Part shown: positions 27,356 to 39,251 of the stretch, one piece after another
How the letters are laid out: every line of letters begins with the position of its first letter
How positions within the stretch are numbered: position 1 is the first letter of the stretch
Source of the DNA: Pseudomonas graminis
GTDB lineage: Bacteria; Pseudomonadota; Gammaproteobacteria; Pseudomonadales; Pseudomonadaceae
Reading direction: 5' to 3'
Assembly: GCF_004364335.1 (NCBI RefSeq)
Contig: NZ_SOCR01000007.1
Span: 310,001 to 374,000 of the forward strand
DNA length: 64,000 nt
Position numbers and translations under genes: made by a program
Notes under the pieces: model-generated
Database searches by the model: none
What the model saw: only the letters and a program-made list of their open reading frames with translations
What the model was told of the DNA's origin: nothing

Positions 27356-28970
27356 GGCGTTCCTCAATGGTCGGCTCGGCCCCTTCAAAGTCAGGACCCT
27401 GCCCCTGTGCGGTTTGAAAGGTAGTCAGTGCCTGCCGCGCGGCCTCGGTGACCTGTTGGCGATCAGCGTCGAGCAACTGCCCCGTACCCGCCAGCCGGGC
27501 TTGCACATCATCGGGTAGCCCGCCTGCCACCTCTTGAACGGCTTTCTGCGCAGCGCTCATGTGTTCGAGCGCAATCGTGTCGAACAGTGCAGCGTTCAAC
27601 GCCAGTAATATCGCGATCTGAGCCGGCACCGACACCGGCGAAAACTCTGCCTGCGCCAGACAGGCACGGATGCGTTTGCCATGATCGATTGCCTGGTGAG
27701 TGCCTTTATCGAGTCGGGCGCCGAATCGCGCAAACGTTTCCAGTTCTTCGAATTGCGCGTAAGCCAGCTTGAGGTCGCCGGCCACCGCGCGGTAGGCCGC
27801 GCGCTGCGCCTTGCCGCCAACCCGCGAGACAGACTGACCCACATCGACAGCCGGCAAGACGCCCAGTTCGAACAGCGAGGGCGACAAGACAATCTGCCCG
27901 TCGGTGATGGAAATGAGATTGGTCGGAATGTAGGCGGAAATATCCTGAGCTTCGGTCTCGATGATGGGCAACGCCGTCATCGAACCCCCGCCGCGCGCCT
28001 CATTCAAATGGGTGGCGCGCTCGAGCATGCGCGAATGGATGTAGAAGATATCCCCTGGAAATGCCTCTCGCCCAGGCGGGCGACGCAGCAGCAGCGACAG
28101 TTCGCGATAGGCCCGTGCATGATGGGTCAGGTCGTCATACACAATCAGTACGTCACGGCCTTTCTCCATGAAATGCTCGGCGATGCTGGTGGCGGCATAA
28201 GGCGCGATGTAGGACAGACCGGGGGCTTCGTTGCCTTCTGCGACCACCACCACGGTAAACGCCAACGCACCCATCTCACGCAGATTGGCCACCGCCTTGG
28301 CCACAGACGACGCTCGCTGGCCGATGGTGCAGTAGACGCAGAGCACGTCCTTGCCGCGCTGATTGAAAATCGTGTCCAGAGCGATGGCCGTTTTTCCGGT
28401 CTGACGGTCCCCCAGAATCAGCTCGCGCTGACCGCGGCCAATCGGGATCATCGCGTCGATCACCTTCAGTCCGCTCTGCAGCGGCTCGGTGACCGGGGCG
28501 CGGTCCATGATCGCCGCCGCAGGCCGTTCGATCGGCAATCGCTGCTCGGTGGCGATAGGCTCCCCGCCATCGAGCGGGCGCCCCAATGGGTCAATCACCC
28601 GACCCAGTAATTCGTCGCCCACGGCCACGTCCATCACGCGACCTGTGCGCAGAACTTCCTGACCTGCCTGAAGGTGCGCGCCATCGCCCAGCAGCACGAC
28701 ATCCACGCCGTCCTCATCCAGGTTGAATGCAATTCCTGACAAACCGCCGGGAAACACCACGCGCTCCTCAAAACCAAGGCCCCACAGGCCATTGACGCGT
28801 GCGATACCGGTGGAAACGCTGACGATCGTGCCCACCTCCTGCACTGCCATCTGAGGCGTGAAGGCAGTCAGGCACACACCCATGCTCGCAAACGCGTCAA
28901 GCAAGACATTTTTCAGCGTTGCCTGAGCCGACGATGGCAGGGGCAGAGGCGCAGGCAAAGGAGCGGTCAT
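27348..28970 (-). CDS. atpA: N-type ATPase alpha subunit
   Basis: 540-residue non-catalytic alpha subunit. P-loop GDRQTGKTA and the segments [19 protein letters not shown] and [23 protein letters not shown] are typical alpha features; the arginine-finger region is [10 protein letters not shown]. The N-terminus is Pro/Leu-rich and the C-terminus ends in an acidic tail unlike housekeeping AtpA. Its ATG overlaps the atpF stop (ATGA). Confidence 0.95.
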   Translation of the reverse strand: MTAPLPAPLPLPSSAQATLKNVLLDAFASMGVCLTAFTPQMAVQEVGTIVSVSTGIARVNGLWGLGFEERVVFPGGLSGIAFNLDEDGVDVVLLGDGAHLQAGQEVLRTGRVMDVAVGDELLGRVIDPLGRPLDGGEPIATEQRLPIERPAAAIMDRAPVTEPLQSGLKVIDAMIPIGRGQRELILGDRQTGKTAIALDTIFNQRGKDVLCVYCTIGQRASSVAKAVANLREMGALAFTVVVVAEGNEAPGLSYIAPYAATSIAEHFMEKGRDVLIVYDDLTHHARAYRELSLLLRRPPGREAFPGDIFYIHSRMLERATHLNEARGGGSMTALPIIETEAQDISAYIPTNLISITDGQIVLSPSLFELGVLPAVDVGQSVSRVGGKAQRAAYRAVAGDLKLAYAQFEELETFARFGARLDKGTHQAIDHGKRIRACLAQAEFSPVSVPAQIAILLALNAALFDTIALEHMSAAQKAVQEVAGGLPDDVQARLAGTGQLLDADRQQVTEAARQALTTFQTAQGQGPDFEGAEPTIEERHE

Positions 28971-29740
28971 ACAGGCTCCGTCTTGCTCAGCCGTGCTTGC
29001 AGAGTGGTTGAGATCGCCTCGAGATAGTCAGCAATGCTCCACGCTACCTTCAAGCCATTAACGCTTAGCGCCACACCGCTGACCAGTTCAGGGAGGATCT
29101 GGAACTCCAGTGCGATCGTCTGACCGAAGCATTCGTCAATGGCCGTCTGAATGGCGTTCTGTTGAGCGACCGGCAACTCGAACGCGCTGCGCAACAGAGC
29201 CGGTGCTTGTGGCGACGCAACCTTGAGCGCCGTACTTAGCGCCTCACGCGCCCTGTCATCAAGACTTCGAAGGCGCTGAATGAACACCTCGCACGCACGC
29301 TGCTCCAGGCTCACCGAAGCGAGGTCGGCGAGCACCCTGCGCGAAATGTCGTACACCTGCTCCTGCGTCAGCCGCACGAGGTCATCGTGCAAGCGCTGCG
29401 TCTCGTCGATCAACGCTTTCGCCTGGTCGGAACTCGCCTGGGCAGCGTTTTTTCGCGCTTCGACCAACAACCGTGAACGCTCGGCATTGGCCTCATCAAT
29501 CGCTTTGCTCAGTAGTGCGGCCCGCTGCTCGTCGAAGGCCTGGTTCTTCTTCTCGAACGCGTCTTGCTGCTGATGTGCCTGGGCCTTGGTCCGGGCGGCA
29601 TCTGCGAGTTCGTCAGAGATGTTCTGCTCGCGCGCTGCGATAGCGCTCAGCACCGGTTGGTAGAGAAAACGCTTCATCAACCAAACCAGAATGAGGAAGT
29701 TAACCACCTGAGCGCCGACGGTGAACCAGTCAATGAGCAC
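28967..29740 (-). CDS. atpF: N-type ATPase subunit b with delta-like C-terminal part
   Basis: 257 residues starting at GTG (29738-29740). One N-terminal membrane helix (about 1-25, [21 protein letters not shown]) is followed by a long charged coiled coil (30-140). A C-terminal globular part (about 150-250) takes the place of a delta subunit, which the operon lacks as a separate gene. This long b subunit is characteristic of N-ATPase operons. It is the peripheral stalk holding F1 to subunit a. Confidence 0.9.
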   Translation of the reverse strand: MLIDWFTVGAQVVNFLILVWLMKRFLYQPVLSAIAAREQNISDELADAARTKAQAHQQQDAFEKKNQAFDEQRAALLSKAIDEANAERSRLLVEARKNAAQASSDQAKALIDETQRLHDDLVRLTQEQVYDISRRVLADLASVSLEQRACEVFIQRLRSLDDRAREALSTALKVASPQAPALLRSAFELPVAQQNAIQTAIDECFGQTIALEFQILPELVSGVALSVNGLKVAWSIADYLEAISTTLQARLSKTEPV

Positions 29741-29743
29741 GGT

Positions 29744-30034
29744 CTAATGGCCTGCTGCCTGGGTCGCCGCCAAGACGGCCGCATTCCAGAACGGATTGGC
29801 GAAGATCAGAATCATCGACACCACAAAGCAATAGATGGCCGTTGACTCGATCATCGCCAGCCCGACGAACAATGTGCGGGTGATGGTGGCCGACGCGTCC
29901 GGCTGCTGAGCCAGCGAACTGAGGGCCACGGACACTGCCTTGCCCTCGGACAGGGCGGGCCCCATCGTGCCGAAGCCAGTGGTCAGGCCGGCCATGACGA
30001 TGGAGGCAACCGCGATCCAGGTGAGAGAGTCCAT
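29744..30034 (-). CDS. atpE: N-type ATPase subunit c (rotor ring)
   Basis: 96-residue two-helix proteolipid. Helix 2 has the ion-binding Glu63 in IESTAIY, with Ser64, Thr65 and Tyr68 matching residues that coordinate Na+ in Na+-dependent F-ATPases. Helix 1 carries a second carboxylate, Glu30 (GPALSEGKA), and lacks the Gln seen in the Ilyobacter-type site. Ion specificity, Na+ or H+, therefore stays open. The ATG at 30034 has an AAGG site; the frame extends 9 codons upstream. Confidence 0.93.
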   Translation of the reverse strand: MDSLTWIAVASIVMAGLTTGFGTMGPALSEGKAVSVALSSLAQQPDASATITRTLFVGLAMIESTAIYCFVVSMILIFANPFWNAAVLAATQAAGH

Positions 30035-30090
30035 AACGTGCCTTTTCAAAAGTGACAGCAATTGTGCAGCGGTTCGGGTGGCGCGAGCCT

Positions 30091-30774
30091 TTACGGGCCT
30101 GGCGCCGCTTCGCCGTTACGTGTGGCCGCCGCGATGTAGACGGCGGCAAGAATCGTAAAGATGTAGGCCTGCACCATGCCCGTGAGCAAGCCCAGCGCCG
30201 TCATGACGATGGGGAACACCAGGGGCGTGATCGATAACAAGATGGCGATGATCATGGCGCCACTCATCATGTTGCCAAACAAGCGAACGGCCAGCGCCAG
30301 CGTTCGGGACATTTCACTGATGAGATTGAAGGGCAGCATGATGGGCGTCGGGCGCATGTATGACGCGAGATACCCCGCCAGCCCCTGACCCGATATGCCA
30401 AACAGCGGCACCGCCACCAGCACACACAGGGCCAACGCCACGGTGGTCGACAACGATGCAGTGGGAGGCTCGTACCCTGGAATCACCGTCGCCAGTGTCG
30501 CGGCGCCAATGAACAGGAACAGCGTGCCGAGAAATCCGAGGTAGCGGCGCGGCTCTTTCAGGCCCACGTCTTTAATCTGGCCCACGATGGTCGTGACCAC
30601 CATTTCCAGCAAATTCTGCCAGCGTGAGCGTTGATGCCCCGTGACCAGACGACGGGTGATCAAAGCAGCGCCCAGTACCATTACCGCCATCAGCGCCCAC
30701 GTAAACACAAGGGTGGCGTTGAGCTTGAAAAAGCCATGCTCCCAGAAGATCCAGGCGTCGGGTGTCAGGCGCAT
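30091..30774 (-). CDS. atpB: N-type ATPase subunit a
   Basis: 227-residue membrane stator subunit forming the ion half-channels. The essential Arg is in EMSRTLALAVRLFGNMMSG, and five or more hydrophobic helices are visible. The start MRLTPDAWIFWEHGFFKLN at 30774 lies 10 bases inside the end of atpR; a longer frame to 31005 overlaps atpR and is rejected. Confidence 0.92.
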   Translation of the reverse strand: MRLTPDAWIFWEHGFFKLNATLVFTWALMAVMVLGAALITRRLVTGHQRSRWQNLLEMVVTTIVGQIKDVGLKEPRRYLGFLGTLFLFIGAATLATVIPGYEPPTASLSTTVALALCVLVAVPLFGISGQGLAGYLASYMRPTPIMLPFNLISEMSRTLALAVRLFGNMMSGAMIIAILLSITPLVFPIVMTALGLLTGMVQAYIFTILAAVYIAAATRNGEAAPGP

Positions 30775-31088
30775 GGTGGTGGTCCGCACGTCGCCGGCAC
30801 CTGCTCGCAGCCCTTCAAGCGAGTGACGCGCAGGACGACGACGCGCGCCAGCAGGAAGCCCAGCATGCAAGCCCCCAACCGTAATGGCTGACCTGCGCCC
30901 GCCAGATAGAATCCAGTCAGCACCAGGGCGGTTCGCACGATGAGGCTGCCGACGAACCAGTGCGCGGGTTTGCTTGACACAGCGCCTCTGCGTACCGTCC
31001 ACCAAAGGCCGCCGAAAAAGAACACACCCAGTGCCGCCCCCGCCAGCACGGTCGTGATGATCAGGAATAATCCCTGGCCGTCATTCAT
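30765..31088 (-). CDS. atpR: N-type ATPase accessory membrane protein AtpR
   Basis: 107-residue small membrane protein with about three hydrophobic helices (LFLIITTVLAGAALGVFFFGGLWW; VGSLIVRTALVLTGFYLAG; LGACMLGFLLARVVVLR). The two Arg residues within helices 2 and 3 are typical of AtpR, proposed to help assemble the c ring. It overlaps atpQ at its start and atpB at its end. AtpR is specific to N-type operons, which makes this assignment diagnostic. Confidence 0.88.
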   Translation of the reverse strand: MNDGQGLFLIITTVLAGAALGVFFFGGLWWTVRRGAVSSKPAHWFVGSLIVRTALVLTGFYLAGAGQPLRLGACMLGFLLARVVVLRVTRLKGCEQVPATCGPPPCA

Positions 31089-31433
31089 GATTGCCCTCCT
31101 CCTCGTCATCGGGTGTGTCGTGCATGGCCTGATCTTCCCTGCTGACCCAGTGCCAGGCGTTCAGGCACCCTGTCGTTAACCCTGCCATCAACAGCGCCAG
31201 TGTCCAGGAACGGCCGCCGGTAAAGCGCTGATCAAGCCAAAGGCCCAGTGCCGCGCCGAGCAGAGTGGGCACGACCACGGACCAACCGATCAGGCCCATC
31301 ATGCCCAGACCAAACCACACTGACGTATCGTTACGGCGCGCCCTGAGTTTGCGCGCCGCTTTGTTGCCAATCTGTTCTGCCAAGGTCGGTTTGCCAGAGG
31401 CACGCCCGGATGGCTTGTTTGTGGTGCGCCCGG

Positions 31434-31437
<4 letters not shown>
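31081..31437 (-). CDS. atpQ: N-type ATPase accessory protein AtpQ (AtpI-like)
   Basis: 118 residues with two membrane helices (SVWFGLGMMGLIGWSVVVPTLLG and LALLMAGLTTGCLNAWHWV) flanked by a basic N-terminus and an acidic tail. It belongs to the AtpI-like proteins, implicated in rotor-ring assembly or Mg2+ handling. ATGA overlap with atpC upstream and an 8-base overlap with atpR downstream. Confidence 0.87.
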
Positions 31438-34067
<2,630 letters not shown>

Positions 34068-34300
34068 GGGAGTGTCCTCTTCAAAGCACCTATGGGTTTG
34101 GTCCGGCACCGACAAAGGTTCTGTGCGTGCTGCGCCGGCGCTGTTCAAGCACGCTGTGCGCCGAACCGGGCTGTGTCTGTTCGCTGCCGCACCCCTCACC
34201 CGGCCGGGCATCAGTTCTTCAGAAAGGCCAATGGCTCGATCAGGTTTCACAGCGCGATGGTCGGGGACTTCGGGGTGAAGAACGCGGGCGGGGGGCGCGT

Positions 34301-35329
34301 TCATGGGCTCAGCCCTTCCATTGAGGGGTCGTACTCACCGCGACACGCGGCGTGGTTGCATCTGAGCCGGTGCAGCAATGCCTGCTGGGCCGCGTGCACA
34401 TGGCTCGATTCGCCTTTCCATATTTCCAGCGCCGGCTGTTGAACAGCCCGGGCAAACGAAAACGCCAGCGGCCAAGGCAACCGCGACTTGAAGGTCGCGT
34501 TCATCTCATTCAAGCGGGCGGACGCCAACTTTGCCGTCTGCCCGCCTGACAGGAACACGATCCCGGGCACTGCGGCGGGTACGGTTCGCAGCAAACAACT
34601 GACCGTCGCTTCACTCACCTCGGCCACGGTTGCAGGGGTGGTGCACGCAAGGCCGGGAAGTACCATATTAGGTTTGAGCAGCATCCCCTCCAGTAGCACG
34701 CGCTGGATATGCAGCTGTTCGAAGACTGTGCGCAGCACCTGCTCCGTGACAGCGGCGCATTGCTGGAGTGTCTGGTCACCGTCCATCAAGACTTCCGGTT
34801 CGATGATGGGCACCAGCCTCGCCTCCTGACACAACGCTGCGTATCTGGCCAATGCGTGGGCATTGGCCTGGATGCAGCCGTGGCTGGGAATGCCGGCTCC
34901 CGGCGTAATCACGGCACGCCACTTGGCAAAACGCGCCCCCAGTTTTGCGTACGTCTGCAGCCGATCGCGCAGTCCGTCCAGACCCTCGGTGATTTTCTCC
35001 CCAGGGTGCCCCGCCAACGCTGTTGTGCCCATGTCCACCTTGATGCCCGGCATGACGCCCGCTTCGATCAGGAACTGCGTGAAAGGCACCCCATCCTGTG
35101 TGAATTGACGGAGGGTTTCATCGTAGAGAATGGCCCCGTTGATGTACTCATTCAGCGTCGGGGTGGTCACGATAAGCGCCCGATAGGCGTGCCGGGCCTC
35201 TGCCGTGCGGGGAATGTCCAAGGCGGCGAAACGCCGTTCACAGGTCGGATTGCTTTCATCCATTGCCAGCAATCCCTTGCCGTCCTTGACCAACGCCTTG
35301 GCGGTTTCTTTCAGTGCTTGCACATTCAT
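34301..35329 (-). CDS. Fructose-bisphosphate aldolase, class I
   Basis: 342-residue metal-independent aldolase cleaving fructose 1,6-bisphosphate to dihydroxyacetone phosphate and glyceraldehyde 3-phosphate. The Schiff-base lysine is Lys219 (EGMLLKPNMVLPG); Lys137 (ARFAKWRAV) and Glu178 (PIIEPEV) are the usual helpers. The opening LKETAKALVKDGKGLLAMDESNPTC in outline is classic. Pseudomonads normally rely on a class II enzyme, so this is an extra copy. It sits between a universal stress protein gene (61 bases upstream) and the PRC-barrel gene (233 bases downstream). Confidence 0.94.
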   Translation of the reverse strand: MNVQALKETAKALVKDGKGLLAMDESNPTCERRFAALDIPRTAEARHAYRALIVTTPTLNEYINGAILYDETLRQFTQDGVPFTQFLIEAGVMPGIKVDMGTTALAGHPGEKITEGLDGLRDRLQTYAKLGARFAKWRAVITPGAGIPSHGCIQANAHALARYAALCQEARLVPIIEPEVLMDGDQTLQQCAAVTEQVLRTVFEQLHIQRVLLEGMLLKPNMVLPGLACTTPATVAEVSEATVSCLLRTVPAAVPGIVFLSGGQTAKLASARLNEMNATFKSRLPWPLAFSFARAVQQPALEIWKGESSHVHAAQQALLHRLRCNHAACRGEYDPSMEGLSP

Positions 35330-35390
35330 GCTTGGCCCCTTCAGGTTTGGCTGACATTAATCACTACGCTTGATTGGAGGCGACCCGTGC

Positions 35391-36302
35391 TCAGTGCCCG
35401 GTACTGCGAGGATTGACCGCCAGCAGGCTGCTGGGCATGTGATGGGCCACCTGCTCTGTGGTACTGCCCAGCAAGGCGCTCAAGCGATTGCGATGAACCG
35501 TTCCCATCACGATGACATCAATGTTTTGCGCCTCGGCAAAGGCGCGAATCACCTTGGCCGGGTAGCCCATCACCAGGTGCTTGCGTTCATCGGGCACCCC
35601 GAACTGCTCGGCCAGCTTGTTGAACCCGTCCTCTTCTGCCTCGTAAAGGGTCTGGGCCAAGTTCGAGCTGAATCCCGTGGCATCCTGGGAGGCGAATACA
35701 GCGGTCAGGTCATAGGCATAAATCAGGTGCAACTGCGCATCACACTGCGCGGCCAGTTTTTCAGCGTGGGTGATAATTGCTTCATTGATCCCCGCGAACT
35801 GATCAGAGGGACCGAAAGGGTCCACCGCGGCCAACACCTGGCGTGGCCGCGCATGCGCCACTTTCGACACCAGATGCAATGGAGCCGGGCAGTCGTGCAG
35901 CAGGCGCAGATCCAGCGAGGTGAACAGCATGCGCGATACCCACGATTCGTGCTCTACGTCCTTGATCACCAGCGCCGGATTGATCTCTCGGATATGCACC
36001 ATGATTTCGTCAAGCGGCTGCATGACCCAGATTACTTCCGTAGTGACCAGCACCCCCAGATTCCGTATTGGCTGAGCCTGCTCTTCGAGCCATTCGCGGT
36101 GGCGTGCCAAGTAACCATCGCGCATCTCTCTGAGCGCCCTCTCGTTTACCAGGCCTGCACTGGCAAGGCCATCCACGTAATCGAAGGCGACGATATGCAG
36201 CGCCGCATCCTTGGCCTGCGCCAGCGCGCCCGCACGATCAAAGGCGGGCGTTTTTTTCATCAGCGGCGAAGCGATGAGCATCAAACGTTCAGGTTCGAAC
36301 AT
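35391..36302 (-). CDS. Tandem universal stress protein (UspA family)
   Basis: 303 residues with two UspA-like domains (about 1-145 and 150-303). The second keeps the ATP-binding style end VIVMGTVHRNRLSALLGSTTEQVAHHMPSSLLAV (in outline), a G-x2-x9-G-S/T pattern. The start at 36302 has GGAGG; an upstream open stretch of 55 codons covers the ANR box and is rejected. A perfect ANR box 97-110 bases upstream suggests oxygen control, as with other Pseudomonas usp genes. Confidence 0.9.
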   Translation of the reverse strand: MFEPERLMLIASPLMKKTPAFDRAGALAQAKDAALHIVAFDYVDGLASAGLVNERALREMRDGYLARHREWLEEQAQPIRNLGVLVTTEVIWVMQPLDEIMVHIREINPALVIKDVEHESWVSRMLFTSLDLRLLHDCPAPLHLVSKVAHARPRQVLAAVDPFGPSDQFAGINEAIITHAEKLAAQCDAQLHLIYAYDLTAVFASQDATGFSSNLAQTLYEAEEDGFNKLAEQFGVPDERKHLVMGYPAKVIRAFAEAQNIDVIVMGTVHRNRLSALLGSTTEQVAHHMPSSLLAVNPRSTGH

Positions 36303-36398
36303 GGCGCACCTCCAGTCAGCAAGAACGACGACCACAGGACTGCACAACTGTGGCGCGGGCGATAACGGTCGATTCTCGGCGGCCGGTCGAAAGCCGAC

Positions 36399-36412
36399 TT
36401 GATATTTATCAA
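36399..36412. promoter_or_regulatory. Perfect ANR/FNR box TTGAT-ATTT-ATCAA
   Basis: Exact match to TTGAT-N4-ATCAA between the leftward usp gene (start 36302) and the rightward FNR-like gene (start 36601). If it acts at -41.5 for the usp promoter, transcription would begin near 36364. It may drive usp, the aldolase gene and possibly the ATPase operon under low oxygen. Confidence 0.85.
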
Positions 36413-36600
36413 GGATGGTGCAGACATCGCAGAGCCGGGAAATGCCCAGCTCACGGGTGAAACACATCTATCTGTTCGCATTGAACTCACGTGATTCGGA
36501 TGACTTTCTCTCTCCAATCCCCCCCGCTCATCCACATTTGAAATGCCCGCTGTTACGGCTATCGCGCCGCGCCTATGCTGCATTGAATAAGGAGATTCCT

Positions 36601-37353
36601 ATGAGCGCCCATCTGGCCGCTGTCCCCGATCTGTTCCTCAAGGCTGAGTGCGCAAGTTGCGGTGTTCGAGAGCTGTGCCTGTCGATGGGCATGAGTGTCA
36701 TTGATACCGATCGTTTGTCCGCCATCATTCCCCAGCCTCTGAAGATCAAGAAAGGCGAGGCGCTTTATCACGCAGGTGATCCGCTGCGATCGCTTTACGC
36801 GGTGCGCTACGGTTTTTTCAAGACGACGATTTCCTCCCAGGACGGGCGCGATCAACTGACCGGGTTTCAGATGTCGGGAGAGCTGCTCGGCTGCGATGCG
36901 ATCAGCGAGAATCGCCACGTGTGCGATGCCATCGCGCTGGAAGACAGTGAAGTGTGCCCCATTCGTTTCACCCAGCTGGAGCGGTTGTCACGTGAACTGC
37001 CTTCGCTGCAGCACAACCTCAATCGCGTCCTGAGCAGAGAGATCGTTCGGGACCACGAGATGCTGCTGCTGATGGGCAATCTCAATGCGGAGGAGCGCAT
37101 GGCAGCGTTTCTGCTCAACCTCTCCAACCGCATGGCCAATCGAGGTTACTCTCCTACCGCTTTCGTGCTGCGCATGACCCGGGAAGACATCGGTTCATAC
37201 CTTGGGCTGCGCCTTGAAACGATCTGTCGTGCCATCGCCAACCTGCGTGACCACAGCATCGTCAGGATTTCCGGACGGGCTGTTGAGATCCTTGACCTCA
37301 AACGCCTGCACGCTTTGATAAACGGCTGCGGCTGCGGACCGAAAACGCTCTGA
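36601..37353 (+). CDS. FNR/ANR-family regulator with intact iron-sulfur cysteines
   Basis: 250 residues from the ATG at 36601 (AAGGAG upstream). An N-terminal C-x2-C-x5-C cluster (Cys17, Cys20, Cys26) plus Cys119 (EDSEVCPIRF) matches the four 4Fe-4S ligands of FNR, so it should sense oxygen. Two extra Cys (98, 108) are present. A cyclic-nucleotide-like fold covers about 40-140. The C-terminal Crp helix-turn-helix has recognition helix LRLETICRAIANL, where FNR has E-x-x-S-R; here Ser is Cys. It is probably a paralogue of ANR, as in P. putida, which has several. Confidence 0.9.
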   Translation: MSAHLAAVPDLFLKAECASCGVRELCLSMGMSVIDTDRLSAIIPQPLKIKKGEALYHAGDPLRSLYAVRYGFFKTTISSQDGRDQLTGFQMSGELLGCDAISENRHVCDAIALEDSEVCPIRFTQLERLSRELPSLQHNLNRVLSREIVRDHEMLLLMGNLNAEERMAAFLLNLSNRMANRGYSPTAFVLRMTREDIGSYLGLRLETICRAIANLRDHSIVRISGRAVEILDLKRLHALINGCGCGPKTL

Positions 37354-37366
37354 ATCAGCCTGCCAT

Positions 37367-38302
37367 TTACAGCGAGCCGGCCCTGACGACCAGCACGCTG
37401 CAAGGCGCATGGGTCAGCACCACTTCTGCCGTGTTACCCATGACCTGCTCCAGACCATGGCGCGGCATCGTTCCCATCACCAGCAGATCGAAGTCGTTCA
37501 GTCGAGCGAACGCTTCAATCGTGGGCTGTGGGGTGCCGGTCATGAAATGGCGACGCCGTTCCATGATTCCATGCTGCGCGCATAACGACGCAAAGGATTC
37601 TTCGTGTGCGTCACTCAGGGCTTCCTGGAACCCGGGCTCGACCGGCATGGCGCCCATCATGGTCATCCCCGACGCATAAATTGCCGCCCAGTCGTACACA
37701 TACAGCACGTGCAGCACGGCATGGCACTGGAGGGCCAGTTGTGTCGCGACGTTGAGTATCTGGTGATTCAGGCGCAGGTCGGCGTCATTGGACCGATAAA
37801 GGTTGACCGCAGCCAGCATCTTGACCGGCAGGGGATGCGTGGAGCGGATAACAAGCTGAACCGGGCACGCGCAGTGGCGCAACAGTTCCCAATCCAGGGG
37901 CGTCGAGAAGAGCCGTTGCAGTGAGGCTTCATGGTGAACGTCCTTGATCAACATAACGGGCCGGACACTTCTGACGCAGTGCTGTATGTCCTCGAACACA
38001 TCCCCCGTCCCCCACCGTTGCAGATCGACATCGAGGCCCTTGCTGCGCTCTTCTTGCACTTGCGACTCGAGCCAGTGCTGATGGACCTGCAAGTGGGCGT
38101 CACGCAGTTTCGCCAGTGCCTCAGGATTGAAAAGCCCCATTATTTCCAACAGTTTCACGTGGTCCAGGGCCGCGATCAGCAATCGAGCGCCGCTGGTCCT
38201 GGCCAACGCAACGGCGCGTTCGAAGGCCGGCGTACGCTCCTGCTTTGACGAGGCAATCAATAAAAGGCACGGCGAGTCTTTCACATAGACCTCACTCATC
38301 AT
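37367..38302 (-). CDS. Tandem universal stress protein (second copy)
   Basis: 311 residues with two Usp domains (about 1-150 and 155-311). The C-terminal LLVMGTMPRHGLEQVMGNTAEVVLTHAPCSVLVV region (in outline) has the nucleotide-binding G-x9-G-N/S-T pattern. It is related to the first Usp, probably by duplication. The start is at the double ATG 38297-38302; a 33-codon extension to 38401 runs into an ANR-like palindrome and is not favoured. Convergent with the FNR-like gene, with 13 bases between the stops. Confidence 0.87.
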   Translation of the reverse strand: MMSEVYVKDSPCLLLIASSKQERTPAFERAVALARTSGARLLIAALDHVKLLEIMGLFNPEALAKLRDAHLQVHQHWLESQVQEERSKGLDVDLQRWGTGDVFEDIQHCVRSVRPVMLIKDVHHEASLQRLFSTPLDWELLRHCACPVQLVIRSTHPLPVKMLAAVNLYRSNDADLRLNHQILNVATQLALQCHAVLHVLYVYDWAAIYASGMTMMGAMPVEPGFQEALSDAHEESFASLCAQHGIMERRRHFMTGTPQPTIEAFARLNDFDLLVMGTMPRHGLEQVMGNTAEVVLTHAPCSVLVVRAGSL

Positions 38303-38400
38303 CTCTGGGGGGCTGGACAGCGGCGGTGGCTCATCGGCGATGGACAACCTGTCAGGGCGTTGCGCCTTGAGCGGAGTGTGGGCGTGTAGCGCGCCCGGCA

Positions 38401-38432
38401 TCTGATGTAGATCAGAGGTTGATCAAGATCCT
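38401..38432. promoter_or_regulatory. Pair of ANR-like sites between usp and the BON gene
   Basis: TCTGATGTAGATCAGA (38401-38416) is a perfect palindrome with the TGAT-N4-ATCA core but C/G instead of the outer T/A. TTGATCAAGATCCT (38419-38432) has one perfect ANR half. The palindrome is about 100 bases upstream of usp, the same placement as the perfect box of the first usp gene. Confidence 0.5.
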
Positions 38433-38603
38433 GATTATTTCCCCAGCCGTCATTGTTCATCAGGAAAATCGTGTCGCCTGGCGGCTAAAGCGTCTTTCAC
38501 TGACAAACCTCAATGTTTGATTTCCCGGCGAGCGTTCAATGACTACAGCGTGGCTTCCGGTGATCGGGCTGCGCGCCAGTGCCTTCAGCCAAGAGGATTG
38601 ACC

Positions 38604-39251
38604 ATGAGCGACTTGACGTTACGCCGAAGCATTCTGGACGAACTTGAGTTTTTGCCCCACATCGATGCCGCCGCCATTGGCGTCGCCATCGAAAACGGCG
38701 TCGTCATCCTGACGGGTCATGTCGGGACCTACGCTGAAAAGATCGCCACAGAGCGGGCCGTCAAGCGCGTCAAGGGGGTGCGGGCTGTCGCCGAAGAACT
38801 GAAAGTGCGGGCGACCACGGCCGTGGGTTTCGGTGACGAAGTGACGGCCTCGCGGTGCCTGGACCTGCTGCGCTGGAATACCGTGGTTCCGGACGAACAA
38901 ATACAGGTCAAGGTGCAGCAAGGCTGGGTGACGCTTGAGGGCAACGTGGAGTGGCAATATCAGAAAGAGGCTGCGCAAAACGCGATACAGAAACTGGACG
39001 GCGTCGTGGGTCTCAACAACCTGCTGGTCATAACACCCAAAGCCGACGCACAAGACATCAAGCGGCTGATCGAAGAAGCGCTGGGAAGAAGCTCGGACCT
39101 GGATTTGACCAAAATCCGTGTCTCCGCCGACGGCAATCAAGTCAAGCTTGAGGGCACTGTTCACCGATGGCTTGAACGCAAAGCGGTCGAACATGCTGCC
39201 TGGGCCGTACCTGGCGTGAAGAACGTAGAAAACCATCTGCTCATCACCTGA
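38604..39251 (+). CDS. Triple BON-domain protein (OsmY-like, no signal peptide)
   Basis: 215 residues with three BON domains (about 1-70, 75-145 and 148-215), each with the G-x-V-x-L-x-G pattern (ENGVVILTGHVGTYAEK, QQGWVTLEGNVEWQYQK, DGNQVKLEGTVHRWLER). OsmY-type BON proteins bind membranes or partners under stress, but OsmY is exported and this protein has no signal peptide, so it is probably cytoplasmic. AGGA lies before the ATG at 38604. It may share the ANR-like control region with the divergent usp gene. Confidence 0.88.
   Translation: MSDLTLRRSILDELEFLPHIDAAAIGVAIENGVVILTGHVGTYAEKIATERAVKRVKGVRAVAEELKVRATTAVGFGDEVTASRCLDLLRWNTVVPDEQIQVKVQQGWVTLEGNVEWQYQKEAAQNAIQKLDGVVGLNNLLVITPKADAQDIKRLIEEALGRSSDLDLTKIRVSADGNQVKLEGTVHRWLERKAVEHAAWAVPGVKNVENHLLIT

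Noticed and set aside
30775..31005. N-terminal extension of ATPase subunit a
   Set aside because: It overlaps atpR and is Arg-rich without membrane character; the ATG at 30774 gives the normal subunit start.
34068..34304. N-terminal extension of the PRC-barrel protein
   Set aside because: 79 codons of unrelated composition that overlap the aldolase end; GAGGA marks the start at 34067.
35340..35385. ANR box upstream of the aldolase gene
   Set aside because: The AATCA and TTGATT words are present but in the wrong order and spacing for TTGAT-N4-ATCAA.
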